Of a DNA stretch of 64,000 nt, positions 28,024-36,903 are shown piece after piece (positions within the stretch are counted from its first letter, which is position 1; each line of letters starts with the position of its first letter). The stretch comes from an uncultured Lachnospiraceae bacterium (lineage in GTDB: Bacteria; Bacillota; Clostridia; Lachnospirales; Lachnospiraceae). Under the pieces are notes generated by a model. That model was given only the letters and a program-made list of their open reading frames with translations, was not told the DNA's origin and ran no database searches. Position numbers and translations under genes: made by a program. The stretch covers positions 10,067-74,066 of the forward strand of contig CAJUFU010000004.1 in NCBI GenBank assembly GCA_910585555.1, in the 5' to 3' direction.

Positions 28024-28884
28024 TTATTCCCGCGCATCTTTGATAGAATCCAGAATTTCTTCCGGGATGAATAACCGGCCGTAACCGGTTCCCAAATCCA
28101 GGTTTGGTTTGTTGGCCCCATGGAAATCGGAGCCGCCGCTTAAGAGCAGATCGTACTTGGCGGCAATTTCACGCATATCCCGTTCATCCTGCGGGGTATA
28201 AGTGCTGTAGAAGGCCTCGATGCCCATGAGCCCTGCCTCTTTTAAAGAGGAGACCAGCGTACAGAGCCGGTCGGTGCTCATATGATAGAGCGTGGGGTGC
28301 GCCAGAATGGGGATACCCTTTGCCTGCAGGATTAATTCCACAGCCTGGGCAGGGGTTACCTTCTCACGGGGCACAAAGTATTTCGTGTGATCTCCCAGAT
28401 ATTGGGAGAAAGCATCCTGACGGCTTTTTACATAGCCGTGCTCTAAAAGATAAGAGGCGTAGTGCGCCCGGGTGATCACGGCATCGGGGTTTTCGGCCTG
28501 CAATTTATCGAAAGTGATATCGATGCCCGCCTCGTTAAGATTCTGGCACATCTTGTGATTACGATGGATGCGGGAGTTCACAAAGGCATCGAGTCTCTCC
28601 TGAAAGGAGGGGGCGTCGTAGGAGATGTAGAGTCCCACGATGTGTACGTCCTTTTGTTCATATTTGGTTGAAAACTCAATACCCGGAACGACTTCGGGAC
28701 AGGGCAGTCCCTTCTCTAGAAGCGCGCCAGCATGTGAGAGCGCTTCCCCCAATCCGTCCGTGGTGTCATGGTCTGTGACGGCCACGGCGGCAAGGCCCTT
28801 TTCCATAGCGTAATCTACCAGCTGGGTTGGGGTAAAACTGCCGTCTGATTTACAAGTATGGGTGTGCAGGTCGATGGCTCTCAT
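28024..28884 (-). CDS. PHP-domain phosphoesterase
   Basis: The protein is a PHP-domain metal-dependent phosphoesterase like YciV/RNase AM, enzymes that act on 3',5'-nucleotides or RNA 5' ends. Motifs are DLHTHTCKSDGSFTP, AVTDHDTTDG, GIEFSTKY, ILAHPTLYHM and the C-terminal GSDFHGANKP, which supply the metal ligands. Length is 286 residues. Its start is 2 bases after the stop of the ABC-F gene. Substrate is inferred from family. Confidence 0.88.
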   Translation of the reverse strand: MRAIDLHTHTCKSDGSFTPTQLVDYAMEKGLAAVAVTDHDTTDGLGEALSHAGALLEKGLPCPEVVPGIEFSTKYEQKDVHIVGLYISYDAPSFQERLDAFVNSRIHRNHKMCQNLNEAGIDITFDKLQAENPDAVITRAHYASYLLEHGYVKSRQDAFSQYLGDHTKYFVPREKVTPAQAVELILQAKGIPILAHPTLYHMSTDRLCTLVSSLKEAGLMGIEAFYSTYTPQDERDMREIAAKYDLLLSGGSDFHGANKPNLDLGTGYGRLFIPEEILDSIKDARE

Positions 28885-28886
28885 GA

Positions 28887-30527
28887 TCAGTCGTCCTCTT
28901 CTTCGTTTGCGGTACTTGTGTAAACGGTACGTTTTCTTGCCATTTCATCGCTTTCCAGATATTCGTCATAGGTGGTGATCTTATCCACTAAAGTACCGTC
29001 CGGCAGGATTTCCATGATACGGTTTGCCGTGGTCTGGACTACCTGATGGTCGTGACAGGAGAACAGCTCCACACCTTTAAATTTCTTCATACCTTCATTT
29101 AATGCGGTGATAGCTTCCATATCCAGATGGTTGGTGGGCTCGTCAAAGAGCAGGCAGTTGGCGCCGCTGATCATCATCTTGGAGAGCAGACACCGCACCT
29201 TCTCACCGCCGGATAAGACCTTTACCTTTTTCACACCGTCTTCTCCGGCAAAGAGCATACGCCCTAGGAAGCCGCGCACATAGGTCACATCCTTAACGGG
29301 AGAGTAACCCATGAGCCAGTCGGTGATGGTATAGTCATTGTCAAATTCCGTGGTATTGTCCTTGGGGAAATAGGCCTGAGAAGTGGTGACACCCCATTTG
29401 TAAGTGCCCTCGTCAGGTTCCATTTCGTCCATCAGAATTTTGAATAATGTGGTCTTGGCCAGTTCATTGCCGCCCACTAATGCAATCTTATCATCGTGCC
29501 CCACAATAAAGGAAATGTTATTAAGGACCTTTTCCCCGTTGATGGTTTTGGACAGTCCTTCTACGGTCAATACCTCGTTGCCGATTTCACGCTCGGGTCT
29601 GAAATCAATGTAGGGGTATTTACGACTGGAAGGACGGATGTCATCTAACTCAATCTTTTCTAAGGCACGCTTTCTGGAAGTGGCCTGTTTGGATTTGGAA
29701 GCATTGGCGGAGAAACGGGAGATAAACTCCTGCAGTTCCTTGATCTGTTCCTCTTTCTTCTTGTTGGCTTCCTTGCGCTGCTTGATGATCAACTGACTGG
29801 ATTCATACCAAAAGTCGTAGTTGCCGGCATAGAGCTGAATCTTGCCGTAGTCGATGTCTGCGATATGGGTGCAGACCTTATTCAAAAAGTAGCGGTCATG
29901 GGAAACCACGATGACTGTGTTGTCAAAGTCGATCAAGAAGTCTTCCAGCCAGGCGATGGCGTCTAAGTCCAGATGGTTGGTAGGCTCATCCAGAAGCAGG
30001 ATGTCGGGATTGCCAAAAAGTGCCTTTGCCAAAAGTACTTTGACCTTTTCGTTACCGTTTAAGTCAGCCATTATACTATAGTGCAGGTCTGTCTCGATGC
30101 CCAGACCGTTTAAGAGCATGGCCGCATTGGTCTCCGCATCCCAGCCGTCCATCTCTGCAAACTCCGCCTCCAGCTCGCTGGCCCGGATGCCGTCTTCATC
30201 GGAAAAATCTTCCTTGGCATAGATGGCGTCCTTTTCTTTCATGATCTGGTAGAGGCGTTCGTTGCCCATGATGACCGTATCCATGACAGGATAGGTGTCA
30301 TATTTGAAGTGATCCTGCTCCAGGACAGACATACGCTGTCCCGGGGTAATGGACACGTCGCCGTTGGTGGTCTCCAGTACACCGGAGAGAATCTTTAGGA
30401 AGGTGGACTTTCCGGCGCCGTTTGCACCAATCAGTCCGTAACAGTTGCCCTCGGTGAATTTGATGTTTACATCTTCGAAGAGGGCTTTTTTTCCTACACG
30501 TAATGTTACATTATTAGCCTGTATCAT
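28887..30527 (-). CDS. ABC-F family ATPase (YbiT-like translation factor)
   Basis: ABC-F proteins carry two ATP-binding domains in one chain and act at the ribosome E-site rather than in transport. Domain 1 has GANGAGKSTFLKIL and the DILLLDEPTNHLDLDA Walker B; domain 2 has a variant P-loop GGNELAKTTLFKIL and LSGGEKVRCLLSKMM plus LLFDEPTNHLD. The linker between them is charged and includes KKKEEQIKELQEF. The second Walker A has lost the usual GKST (AKTT), worth noting. No transmembrane part is present. Confidence 0.92.
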   Translation of the reverse strand: MIQANNVTLRVGKKALFEDVNIKFTEGNCYGLIGANGAGKSTFLKILSGVLETTNGDVSITPGQRMSVLEQDHFKYDTYPVMDTVIMGNERLYQIMKEKDAIYAKEDFSDEDGIRASELEAEFAEMDGWDAETNAAMLLNGLGIETDLHYSIMADLNGNEKVKVLLAKALFGNPDILLLDEPTNHLDLDAIAWLEDFLIDFDNTVIVVSHDRYFLNKVCTHIADIDYGKIQLYAGNYDFWYESSQLIIKQRKEANKKKEEQIKELQEFISRFSANASKSKQATSRKRALEKIELDDIRPSSRKYPYIDFRPEREIGNEVLTVEGLSKTINGEKVLNNISFIVGHDDKIALVGGNELAKTTLFKILMDEMEPDEGTYKWGVTTSQAYFPKDNTTEFDNDYTITDWLMGYSPVKDVTYVRGFLGRMLFAGEDGVKKVKVLSGGEKVRCLLSKMMISGANCLLFDEPTNHLDMEAITALNEGMKKFKGVELFSCHDHQVVQTTANRIMEILPDGTLVDKITTYDEYLESDEMARKRTVYTSTANEEEDD

Positions 30528-30576
30528 GTTGAAACCTCATATTTTCTTTCATTTGCAACTTTCGGTTACTCATACC

Positions 30577-30604
30577 ATTATACATGAAAACATTGTTTTT
30601 TCAA
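30577..30604 (-). promoter_or_regulatory. Promoter of the ABC-F operon
   Basis: On the minus strand TTGAAA (30604-30599) and a perfect TATAAT (30582-30577) are 16 bases apart, 50 bases before the ABC-F start. Confidence 0.65.
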
Positions 30605-30714
30605 GGGAAATCATGAGGAGGGCTTTACCAGATAAAAATAGTAAAAGCAAAACTGGAATCTTGCGGTATTGTAACAACCGAGTTAGATTTATAAAAATTT
30701 ATCACCGTGAATCC

Positions 30715-30754
30715 AAGGTGTGAAGTCTATTGTGATATGAAGGCTTCACACCTT
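30715..30754 (+). terminator. Isolated terminator-like hairpin
   Basis: An 11-bp stem (30715-30725 with 30744-30754) with an 18-base loop is followed by TATTTTAATT on the plus strand. No plus-strand gene lies upstream before the divergent ABC-F promoter. The rest of 30,605-30,852 shows no gene. Confidence 0.5.
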
Positions 30755-30852
30755 ATTTTAATTACGGCTTTTGGTACGGCTTTGAAACTTTTCTCAGAGA
30801 TAAATCGTATTACTATATATAGGGATATATGTAGCTTTAGGGGAGGGATGAT

Positions 30853-31707
30853 ATGGGCAGCTTTTTATGGACACCGATGACACGTTTTTATGCCGAGGCC
30901 TTACAAAATATGGGAAATACTGCCGGAAAGGGCGTAAGCGGACCGGTGGATGGAACCGGTGCAGGCAGCATCAAAGAGGGAAACAAATTTGCCGATGCTG
31001 TGCAGGAGAGGCTTTCTTTGAAAGAAGCCGCTTCCCATGGTACGGCCGGGTCGGTTACCGGGAGGAACGAGGCGCTTATACAGGCCATGTCCAGGGAAGA
31101 ATATAAACTGTATATTTATCAGAAGATCGCAAGTATCCCCATGCATCCGTCCCAGAAATGGGATGCCGTGTCGGTCAATATTTCGGAGGAAGGGTTTGCG
31201 GCCATGCAGGCGGACCCGGCCTACGAGAAGTGGGTGCTTGACATCCTGCGTAAGGATTTTGCCTTTTGTAATCCCTGGAGCGCCTATGCTGGCGGAAGCT
31301 ATCGGATTCATTCCTTTGGGGCCTCCAGAGAAGAGTACCGGGCAGAGTGTTTTTCCATGGGACCTCGTAATGGCAGAAAGCGCACGGACGCTTCGAATAA
31401 GAAGAAAGAAAAGGGATTCTGGGAAAAACGTGCCAAACGGCATAAGCTGTATATGGATTTGGCCCAGAAGGCCTGGTATAAACATGAGAACGAACAGCAT
31501 TACCGGGAAACCATTGATATCCAGCGAAAGGAAGTGAGCAGCGCCTTGTTACAGCAGTGGGCCATGGAACGTGCCACGGGGGAAGAAGTGGAACTGGGCG
31601 TGAATCCTTCGATACTGTCTAAGGCGGCAACAGACTATGCCCAGGGATATGTGTTCTTTAAGATTCCCAGCGCTTTGATGAATCCTCAGCCGAAAAGTAC
31701 GAAGTAG
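30853..31707 (+). CDS. Conserved protein of unknown function (284 residues)
   Basis: A real gene by its strong GGGAGGG ribosome binding site and its downstream terminator, but not recognised. The first 70 residues are glycine- and serine-rich and look flexible. The middle region is mixed alpha/beta (YKLYIYQKIASIPMHPSQ, then VNISEEGFAAMQADPAYEKWVLDILRKDF and AGGSYRIHSFGASREEYRAEC). A lysine-rich segment near residues 180-205 follows, then an alpha-helical C-terminus. No signal peptide or membrane segment is seen. It is the last gene before the AT-rich island. Confidence 0.7.
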   Translation: MGSFLWTPMTRFYAEALQNMGNTAGKGVSGPVDGTGAGSIKEGNKFADAVQERLSLKEAASHGTAGSVTGRNEALIQAMSREEYKLYIYQKIASIPMHPSQKWDAVSVNISEEGFAAMQADPAYEKWVLDILRKDFAFCNPWSAYAGGSYRIHSFGASREEYRAECFSMGPRNGRKRTDASNKKKEKGFWEKRAKRHKLYMDLAQKAWYKHENEQHYRETIDIQRKEVSSALLQQWAMERATGEEVELGVNPSILSKAATDYAQGYVFFKIPSALMNPQPKSTK

Positions 31708-31742
31708 AACGGTATATGATAAAGCCCACTCTATTAAGAAAT

Positions 31743-31775
31743 AGGAGCATCGGAGACGGTGCTCCTTATTAATAT
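31743..31775 (+). terminator. Terminator at the left edge of island 1
   Basis: A 9-bp stem (31743-31751 with 31758-31766) and a 6-base loop are followed by TATTAATAT. It ends the 284-residue protein gene and marks the last clearly native feature before the base composition falls. Confidence 0.65.
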
Positions 31776-31810
31776 TGCTTATATTTGAAAAATAAATGTT
31801 ACTAATAAAT

Positions 31811-31872
31811 ACTATCAAATACCACAAAAACATCTTGAAAACACAGAACGTATGTACTATACTATTGATAGT
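31811..31872 (+). promoter_or_regulatory. Promoter of the R-M controller gene with flanking inverted octamers
   Basis: TTGAAA (31835-31840) and TATACT (31858-31863) are 17 bases apart. ACTATCAA at 31811-31818 and its exact inverse TTGATAGT at 31865-31872 flank the promoter, the second falling near the transcription start. This resembles an operator pair for autoregulation by the HTH protein encoded next. Confidence 0.6.
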
Positions 31873-31899
31873 GTTTCAAAGAATAGGAGAACTTATACT

Positions 31900-32088
31900 A
31901 TGGATAATTATATGGAAGATTGGATTGGAATTGAAGCCGCGGCTAGTTATTTGGACGTGACGAAAGACACTATTAGAAATTGGATAAAAAAGACTGATAT
32001 TCCGGCACACAAAATAGGAAAATTATGGAAATTTAAAAGAGTTGAATTAGATGCTTGGGTAAAAAGTGGGCATAGTGCAATAGATTAG
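31900..32088 (+). CDS. Small MerR/excisionase-type HTH protein (putative R-M controller)
   Basis: A 62-residue protein made of a single winged-helix of the excisionase type: WIGIEAAASYLDVTKDTIRNWI, then IPAHKIGKLWKFKRVELDAWV. The ATG is chosen because AGGAG lies about 10 bases upstream; an in-frame ATG 16 codons earlier lies inside the operator-like region. It is the first gene of the restriction-modification operon, 41 bases ahead of the nuclease. Such small HTH proteins commonly precede R-M genes, and control of nuclease timing is inferred. Confidence 0.8.
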   Translation: MDNYMEDWIGIEAAASYLDVTKDTIRNWIKKTDIPAHKIGKLWKFKRVELDAWVKSGHSAID

Positions 32089-32129
32089 AGTGGTTAGAAA
32101 TTGATTATTAAGAGCAAGGAGACCATTAT

Positions 32130-35100
32130 ATGAGCATTGAAAGATTAAAGCAATTGGTAATGCAGTATAAAGAGAGTGTGGGTTATTATCATGATGTTAA
32201 AAATGCATATAATGAGACAGAATGTCGAGATGAGTATATTAGTCCGTTGTTGGAATGTTTTGGGTGGGATGTACATAATAAAAAAGGTAAATTGCCTCAA
32301 TACAAAGAAGTTGTAGTAGAAAAGTTTTCGAATAGCTCAGAAAGACCAGATTATATATTGACTTTAAACGGGGTGTCTAAGCTTTTTGTTGAAGCGAAGA
32401 AGCCAAGTGTCGATATAACTATTGAGTTTGAACCTGCAATGCAGAGCAGAAAATATGGATGGAATGCTAATCATGCATTAGCAATATTAACGAATTTTGA
32501 AAATTTCCTCATTTATGATACTACGAACAGACCAGAAGAAGGAGACAGTGCCAGCACCTCATTGTATAGAAAATATTACTATGAAGACTATGTGGAGAAA
32601 TACCAAGAAATTGCAGATTTGATTTCCAGAGATAATGTGTATTCTGGACAATACGATGAATTCATTAAATCAAATTTTCAGAGGGATACCAGATATAGTA
32701 CGAAGATTGATGAAACTTTTCTTAAGCAAATTAATAAGTGGAGACTTGAAATTGGTACTTATCTGTATGAAAGCAAAGAGGACTATAGAAATATTAGTGT
32801 ACTTAATGATATAGTACAAGATTTTATCAATCAAATTATTTTTCTGAGAATCTGTGAAGATAGAAAATTGCCCTTATATATGAAATTATACGAAATGGTG
32901 GAAGATAGGGCATCCTTGCAGAAGGTATTAACTACTGTTTTTAAGGAGGCAGATAAGAGATACAATTCAGGATTGTTCAAAAATGATAGTCCAATTTTTG
33001 ATTTGGGCTGTGATATTATTTTTGAGATTATAGAGTCATTGTATTATCCAAAGACACCGTATATGTTTACAATTATTGAACCAAGTATCTTGGGGAAAAT
33101 ATACGAATCTTTTTTGGCGGAAAGCCTTGTATTACAAAATGGAAAAATTGCTCTAGCCCAAAAGAAGGAATATTTGTATAAATCAGTAGTCAGTACGCCG
33201 GTGGAAATAGTGAGATATATGGTAAAAAATACATTAGAACCATTATGTAAGGGGAAGATGCCTCAAGAGATTTTGGGTCTGAGAATTGCTGATATTGCAT
33301 GTGGTTCAGGTATCTTTTTAGAGGAAGCATATCAATATTTGGTTGACTACTGTACCGATTGGTATAAGTTAAATGATAACGAACACCTATTGATGGTGGA
33401 AGATGGTATGGAGAAACTGCCTTTAGTTGACAAGAAAGCGATTTTGACAAATTGTATTTATGGTGTGGATATTGATATTCATGCAGTAGAAGTGAGTAAA
33501 TTCTCTTTGTTATTAAAGTTAATTGAAAATGAAACGGAGCCATCTGTTATGAGCAGTGAACCAATATTGCCAGAATTGGAAAATAATATTAAATGCGGCA
33601 ATTCTTTGGTGTCGAATGAAGATGTTGAGGGATTAAATATTACATCGGAGGATTTGATAAATATAGATTCGTTTGATTGGCAGGAAATCAATGGTGGAGG
33701 TAAGTTTGATGTAATTATTGGTAATCCCCCTTATGTTAAGACGGAAGATATTAAAAAACTTCATACCAACGCAGAAGTTAAAATTTATAAGAAGTATGAA
33801 AGCTCGCATAAACAGTTCGATAAATATTATTTGTTTATTGAAAAGGCATTGGAATTGATTAATGAAAATGGCTTAATGTGTTATATTGTGCCAAATAAAT
33901 TTCTTCATACAGAATCGGCAGAGAAACTTCGTCTTATGATTAAGGATAAGATTGTAAAACTTGATGATTTTGGAGCTACCCAGTTGTTTGAAGACAAAAC
34001 TATATATAGTTCAATTCTCACCATAGGTACAACTAATGTTGAAAATTTAGCATATAGGACAGTTGATAAGGCTGCTCATTTGTGGAATGACGAGGGTGAA
34101 CAGTATAGTCTTATTCCTAAGCAAAGTTTGAATTGTATGCCATGGGCTGAAACGTTGAATATTAATGATGCTTCGCCATGGCTAGTTTCAGATGACCATG
34201 CGTATTTAAATATGATGAAAAATGCAAGAACTAAAATTGTTCCCTTGTCGGATGTGGTAGAGATATATAATGGGATTCAAACGAGTGCAGAGAAAGTATA
34301 TAAGATAGAAGGTAAGACAATTGTGTTTGAAGATGAGAATTATCTGAAGTTCAGAGTTCAGGATAAGGAATATATGATTGAAAGAGGAATTTTGAGATTG
34401 TATTTTAAACCTACCAGAACAGAGCAAGGTGCATTAGATACTTATAGTGATATTAATCAGGTTAAGGTTAACTATAATATTTTCCCATATGATCAAAATG
34501 GCAATTTTATTACTAAGGATATAATGGAAACAAAATATCCGTATGCGTGGGAATATTTATTAGAACATAAAGATACATTGCTGCCAAATTCATTAGGTGG
34601 AAATAGGGATGTACAGCCTATTGTTTCTGATAAAGATGAATGGTATCGGTATGGAAGAAGCCAAGCGATTACAAGTCTTAATAATAGAGATAAAATAATT
34701 GTTGGAGTTAATCGTAAAAAAGATGATCCATTGTATCTCATGGATAAAACCCATTACTTAATTGCTTCTGGTGGAACAGCAGGTTATGTGGGAATATCCT
34801 TGAAAGAAGATAGTGAATATCAGCTAGAGTACATACATGCATGGTTATCACATCCATGGACAGACTGGTATTTACAATCTATTGGAAGTGATTTTGAAGG
34901 AGGTTTTATAGCAAGAGGAACATACACATTGCCAATGGTTCCTTTTATCAAGTTGGATTTTTCGGATAAAAAGCAAAAGGTATTATACGACAAGGTCGTA
35001 GTTAATTCAATGCGAATTAGTGAATTAAACAAAGAATTGTTAAGTAAGAAGGATAAGGCGACACAAAATGTGTTAGAAAAGGAAAAGAATAGGCTGATAA

Positions 35101-35147
35101 AGAAGAATGAAGAAATGATAACCAGTGTTTATCAGCAGAATTTTTAG
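32130..35147 (+). CDS. Type IIG restriction-modification fusion enzyme (Eco57I-like)
   Basis: A single 1005-residue chain combines nuclease, adenine methyltransferase and target recognition. A PD-(D/E)xK nuclease is at the N-terminus: ERPDY with D74, then VEAKKP with E88 and K90. The methyltransferase has motif I ADIACGSGIFLEEA near residue 388 and motif IV NPPY at 532-535. A TaqI-like C-terminal recognition region follows (residues about 690-990). Length and companion gene match the Eco57I layout (997 plus 544 residues). Base composition is much more AT-rich than the flanks, indicating transfer. Recognition sequence cannot be predicted. Confidence 0.88.
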   Translation: MSIERLKQLVMQYKESVGYYHDVKNAYNETECRDEYISPLLECFGWDVHNKKGKLPQYKEVVVEKFSNSSERPDYILTLNGVSKLFVEAKKPSVDITIEFEPAMQSRKYGWNANHALAILTNFENFLIYDTTNRPEEGDSASTSLYRKYYYEDYVEKYQEIADLISRDNVYSGQYDEFIKSNFQRDTRYSTKIDETFLKQINKWRLEIGTYLYESKEDYRNISVLNDIVQDFINQIIFLRICEDRKLPLYMKLYEMVEDRASLQKVLTTVFKEADKRYNSGLFKNDSPIFDLGCDIIFEIIESLYYPKTPYMFTIIEPSILGKIYESFLAESLVLQNGKIALAQKKEYLYKSVVSTPVEIVRYMVKNTLEPLCKGKMPQEILGLRIADIACGSGIFLEEAYQYLVDYCTDWYKLNDNEHLLMVEDGMEKLPLVDKKAILTNCIYGVDIDIHAVEVSKFSLLLKLIENETEPSVMSSEPILPELENNIKCGNSLVSNEDVEGLNITSEDLINIDSFDWQEINGGGKFDVIIGNPPYVKTEDIKKLHTNAEVKIYKKYESSHKQFDKYYLFIEKALELINENGLMCYIVPNKFLHTESAEKLRLMIKDKIVKLDDFGATQLFEDKTIYSSILTIGTTNVENLAYRTVDKAAHLWNDEGEQYSLIPKQSLNCMPWAETLNINDASPWLVSDDHAYLNMMKNARTKIVPLSDVVEIYNGIQTSAEKVYKIEGKTIVFEDENYLKFRVQDKEYMIERGILRLYFKPTRTEQGALDTYSDINQVKVNYNIFPYDQNGNFITKDIMETKYPYAWEYLLEHKDTLLPNSLGGNRDVQPIVSDKDEWYRYGRSQAITSLNNRDKIIVGVNRKKDDPLYLMDKTHYLIASGGTAGYVGISLKEDSEYQLEYIHAWLSHPWTDWYLQSIGSDFEGGFIARGTYTLPMVPFIKLDFSDKKQKVLYDKVVVNSMRISELNKELLSKKDKATQNVLEKEKNRLIKKNEEMITSVYQQNF

Positions 35148-35155
35148 GTAATCAT

Positions 35156-36784
35156 ATGAAATTAAAAGAAGATAGTTCAGCGCAGAAGCTTAGAGGTGCT
35201 TTTTATACACCATTGCCATTAGCAGAGATGATGGTTAAGCTATTTGCAAATAGAACGGATTGCAAAAAGGTTTTAGAGCCTAGTTGTGGTGATGGTGTGT
35301 TCCTGGATGCGTTAATTAAAACAGATTGTATTGATCAGTATATGAGTATAGATGCTATTGAAATTGATGAAGCAGAGGCGAAAAAAGTTGAAGAAAAAAT
35401 GGAATCCTATGGGAATGTAAAGGTGTTAAATAAGGATTTTTTCGACTTTTATAAAACTAATAAGGAGTCTGCTCAATACGATTTGATATTAGGAAACCCG
35501 CCGTATATCAGGTATCAATATTTGGAAGAAAATCAGAGGAAGTTAATGTCTGATATATTATTATCTCAAGGAATGAAAGCCAATAAACTCGTTAATACAT
35601 GGGTTGGTTTTATTGTTTCTTGTGTAAATGTGTTGAGTAAAAATGGTAAAATAGCGTTTGTAATTCCGGCTGAAATCATGCAGGTTGCATATGCTGAGGA
35701 TTTGAGACTCTTTTTGTCAAATAATCTTTCTAAAATTACACTTATTACATTTGAGGAACTGGTTTTTCCTTATATAGAACAAGAAATCGTTGTTTTTATC
35801 GGTGAAAAGGGTGATGCAGAAAAAGGCATTCGTATTGTAGAACTAAATAATTTAGAAGATTTAGAGTCATTTGATATTGATGCTAATGGATTTCAAAAGT
35901 TACAGCATGTACATGAAAAATGGACAAAGTACTTTACTAATGATGAAGAAAATGTTTTGGTTAAACAAATAAGAGAAGACAAGCGTTTTCAGAAGTTATC
36001 AGATATTGCATTAATCAATGTTGGAATTACAACAGGTAATAACAAGTATTTTTCTGTGGAACGAAAAACTGTAGAAAAATATCAGATGCAAGATGTTGTA
36101 AGACCGTTAATTGGGAGAAGTTCTCATGCTAATAGCATATATTTTACGCACGAGGACTGGTTACAGAACGTAAATAAAAATAAAGCGGCTTACTTAATTG
36201 ATTTTCCTGATATTGAATATAATTATTATCCTAAAAAACACAAGGAATATATCAAGCAAGGTGAAGAGAATGGTGAGAACAAAGGTTATAAATGTTCTAT
36301 TAGGGAGAGATGGTATCGTATTCCATCTATATGGGTACCAGACGCATTCTTTTTACGCAGAAATAATTTATACCCTAAATTTGTTCTAAATCAATGTGAT
36401 GCAGTATCTACTGACACGATGCATAGAATCAAGTTTAATGAAGGTATTGAACCAGAACGAGCTATTTTATCTTACTATAATAGTATTTCGTTTGCGTTCA
36501 CTGAACTTTGCGGAAGAAGTTATGGTGGAGGAGTGTTAGAAATTCTTCCGGGTGAAGTGGGAAATATTTATGTACCTAAATTAGATACAGTTTCTATTGA
36601 AGAAATACGAGAACTGTTAGAGCAAATTGATTCAATTGTGAGGAATAATCAAAATATTGAAGATGCACTAGACATAGTGGACAAGAGGATATTAGTAGAT
36701 ACTCTTGGCTTTGGGCAGAAAGTATGCTTAGATGCACGGAGTATTTGGAAGAAGCTACAGCGAAGACGATTGAACAGAGGATAA
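35156..36784 (+). CDS. Adenine-specific DNA methyltransferase (M.Eco57I-like)
   Basis: This 542-residue N6-adenine methyltransferase is the expected protective partner of the fused nuclease just upstream (gap 8 bases). LRGAFYTPLPLAEMMVKLF opens the protein, motif I is VLEPSCGDGVFLDAL and motif IV NPPYIRYQ is at residues 114-121. A C-terminal recognition domain begins around residue 280 (NVGITTGNNKYF). AT-rich like the rest of the island. Its 3' end overlaps the start of a further frame that looks broken. Confidence 0.88.
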   Translation: MKLKEDSSAQKLRGAFYTPLPLAEMMVKLFANRTDCKKVLEPSCGDGVFLDALIKTDCIDQYMSIDAIEIDEAEAKKVEEKMESYGNVKVLNKDFFDFYKTNKESAQYDLILGNPPYIRYQYLEENQRKLMSDILLSQGMKANKLVNTWVGFIVSCVNVLSKNGKIAFVIPAEIMQVAYAEDLRLFLSNNLSKITLITFEELVFPYIEQEIVVFIGEKGDAEKGIRIVELNNLEDLESFDIDANGFQKLQHVHEKWTKYFTNDEENVLVKQIREDKRFQKLSDIALINVGITTGNNKYFSVERKTVEKYQMQDVVRPLIGRSSHANSIYFTHEDWLQNVNKNKAAYLIDFPDIEYNYYPKKHKEYIKQGEENGENKGYKCSIRERWYRIPSIWVPDAFFLRRNNLYPKFVLNQCDAVSTDTMHRIKFNEGIEPERAILSYYNSISFAFTELCGRSYGGGVLEILPGEVGNIYVPKLDTVSIEEIRELLEQIDSIVRNNQNIEDALDIVDKRILVDTLGFGQKVCLDARSIWKKLQRRRLNRG

Positions 36785-36903
36785 AAGAAAGGAGAAATCA
36801 GAAGGAAAATATTAAGTTTATTTCTATTAAGTTTGAAATTGACGAAAGTGATTTAGAAGAATTGTCTGAATTAACAGGCAAATCAATACAAATTATGTTC
36901 CAT
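36724..36903 (+). pseudogene. Truncated third reading frame at the right edge of island 1
   Basis: A frame opening at ATG 36724, inside the methyltransferase end, continues past its stop with protein-like sequence (ENIKFISIKFEIDESDLEE, then LTGKSIQIMF) to about 36,900. There it runs directly into the reverse complement of the histidine kinase gene, and the composition jumps. This looks like the first 60 residues of a gene cut off at the island boundary. It is also possible that no gene was ever there. Confidence 0.4.
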
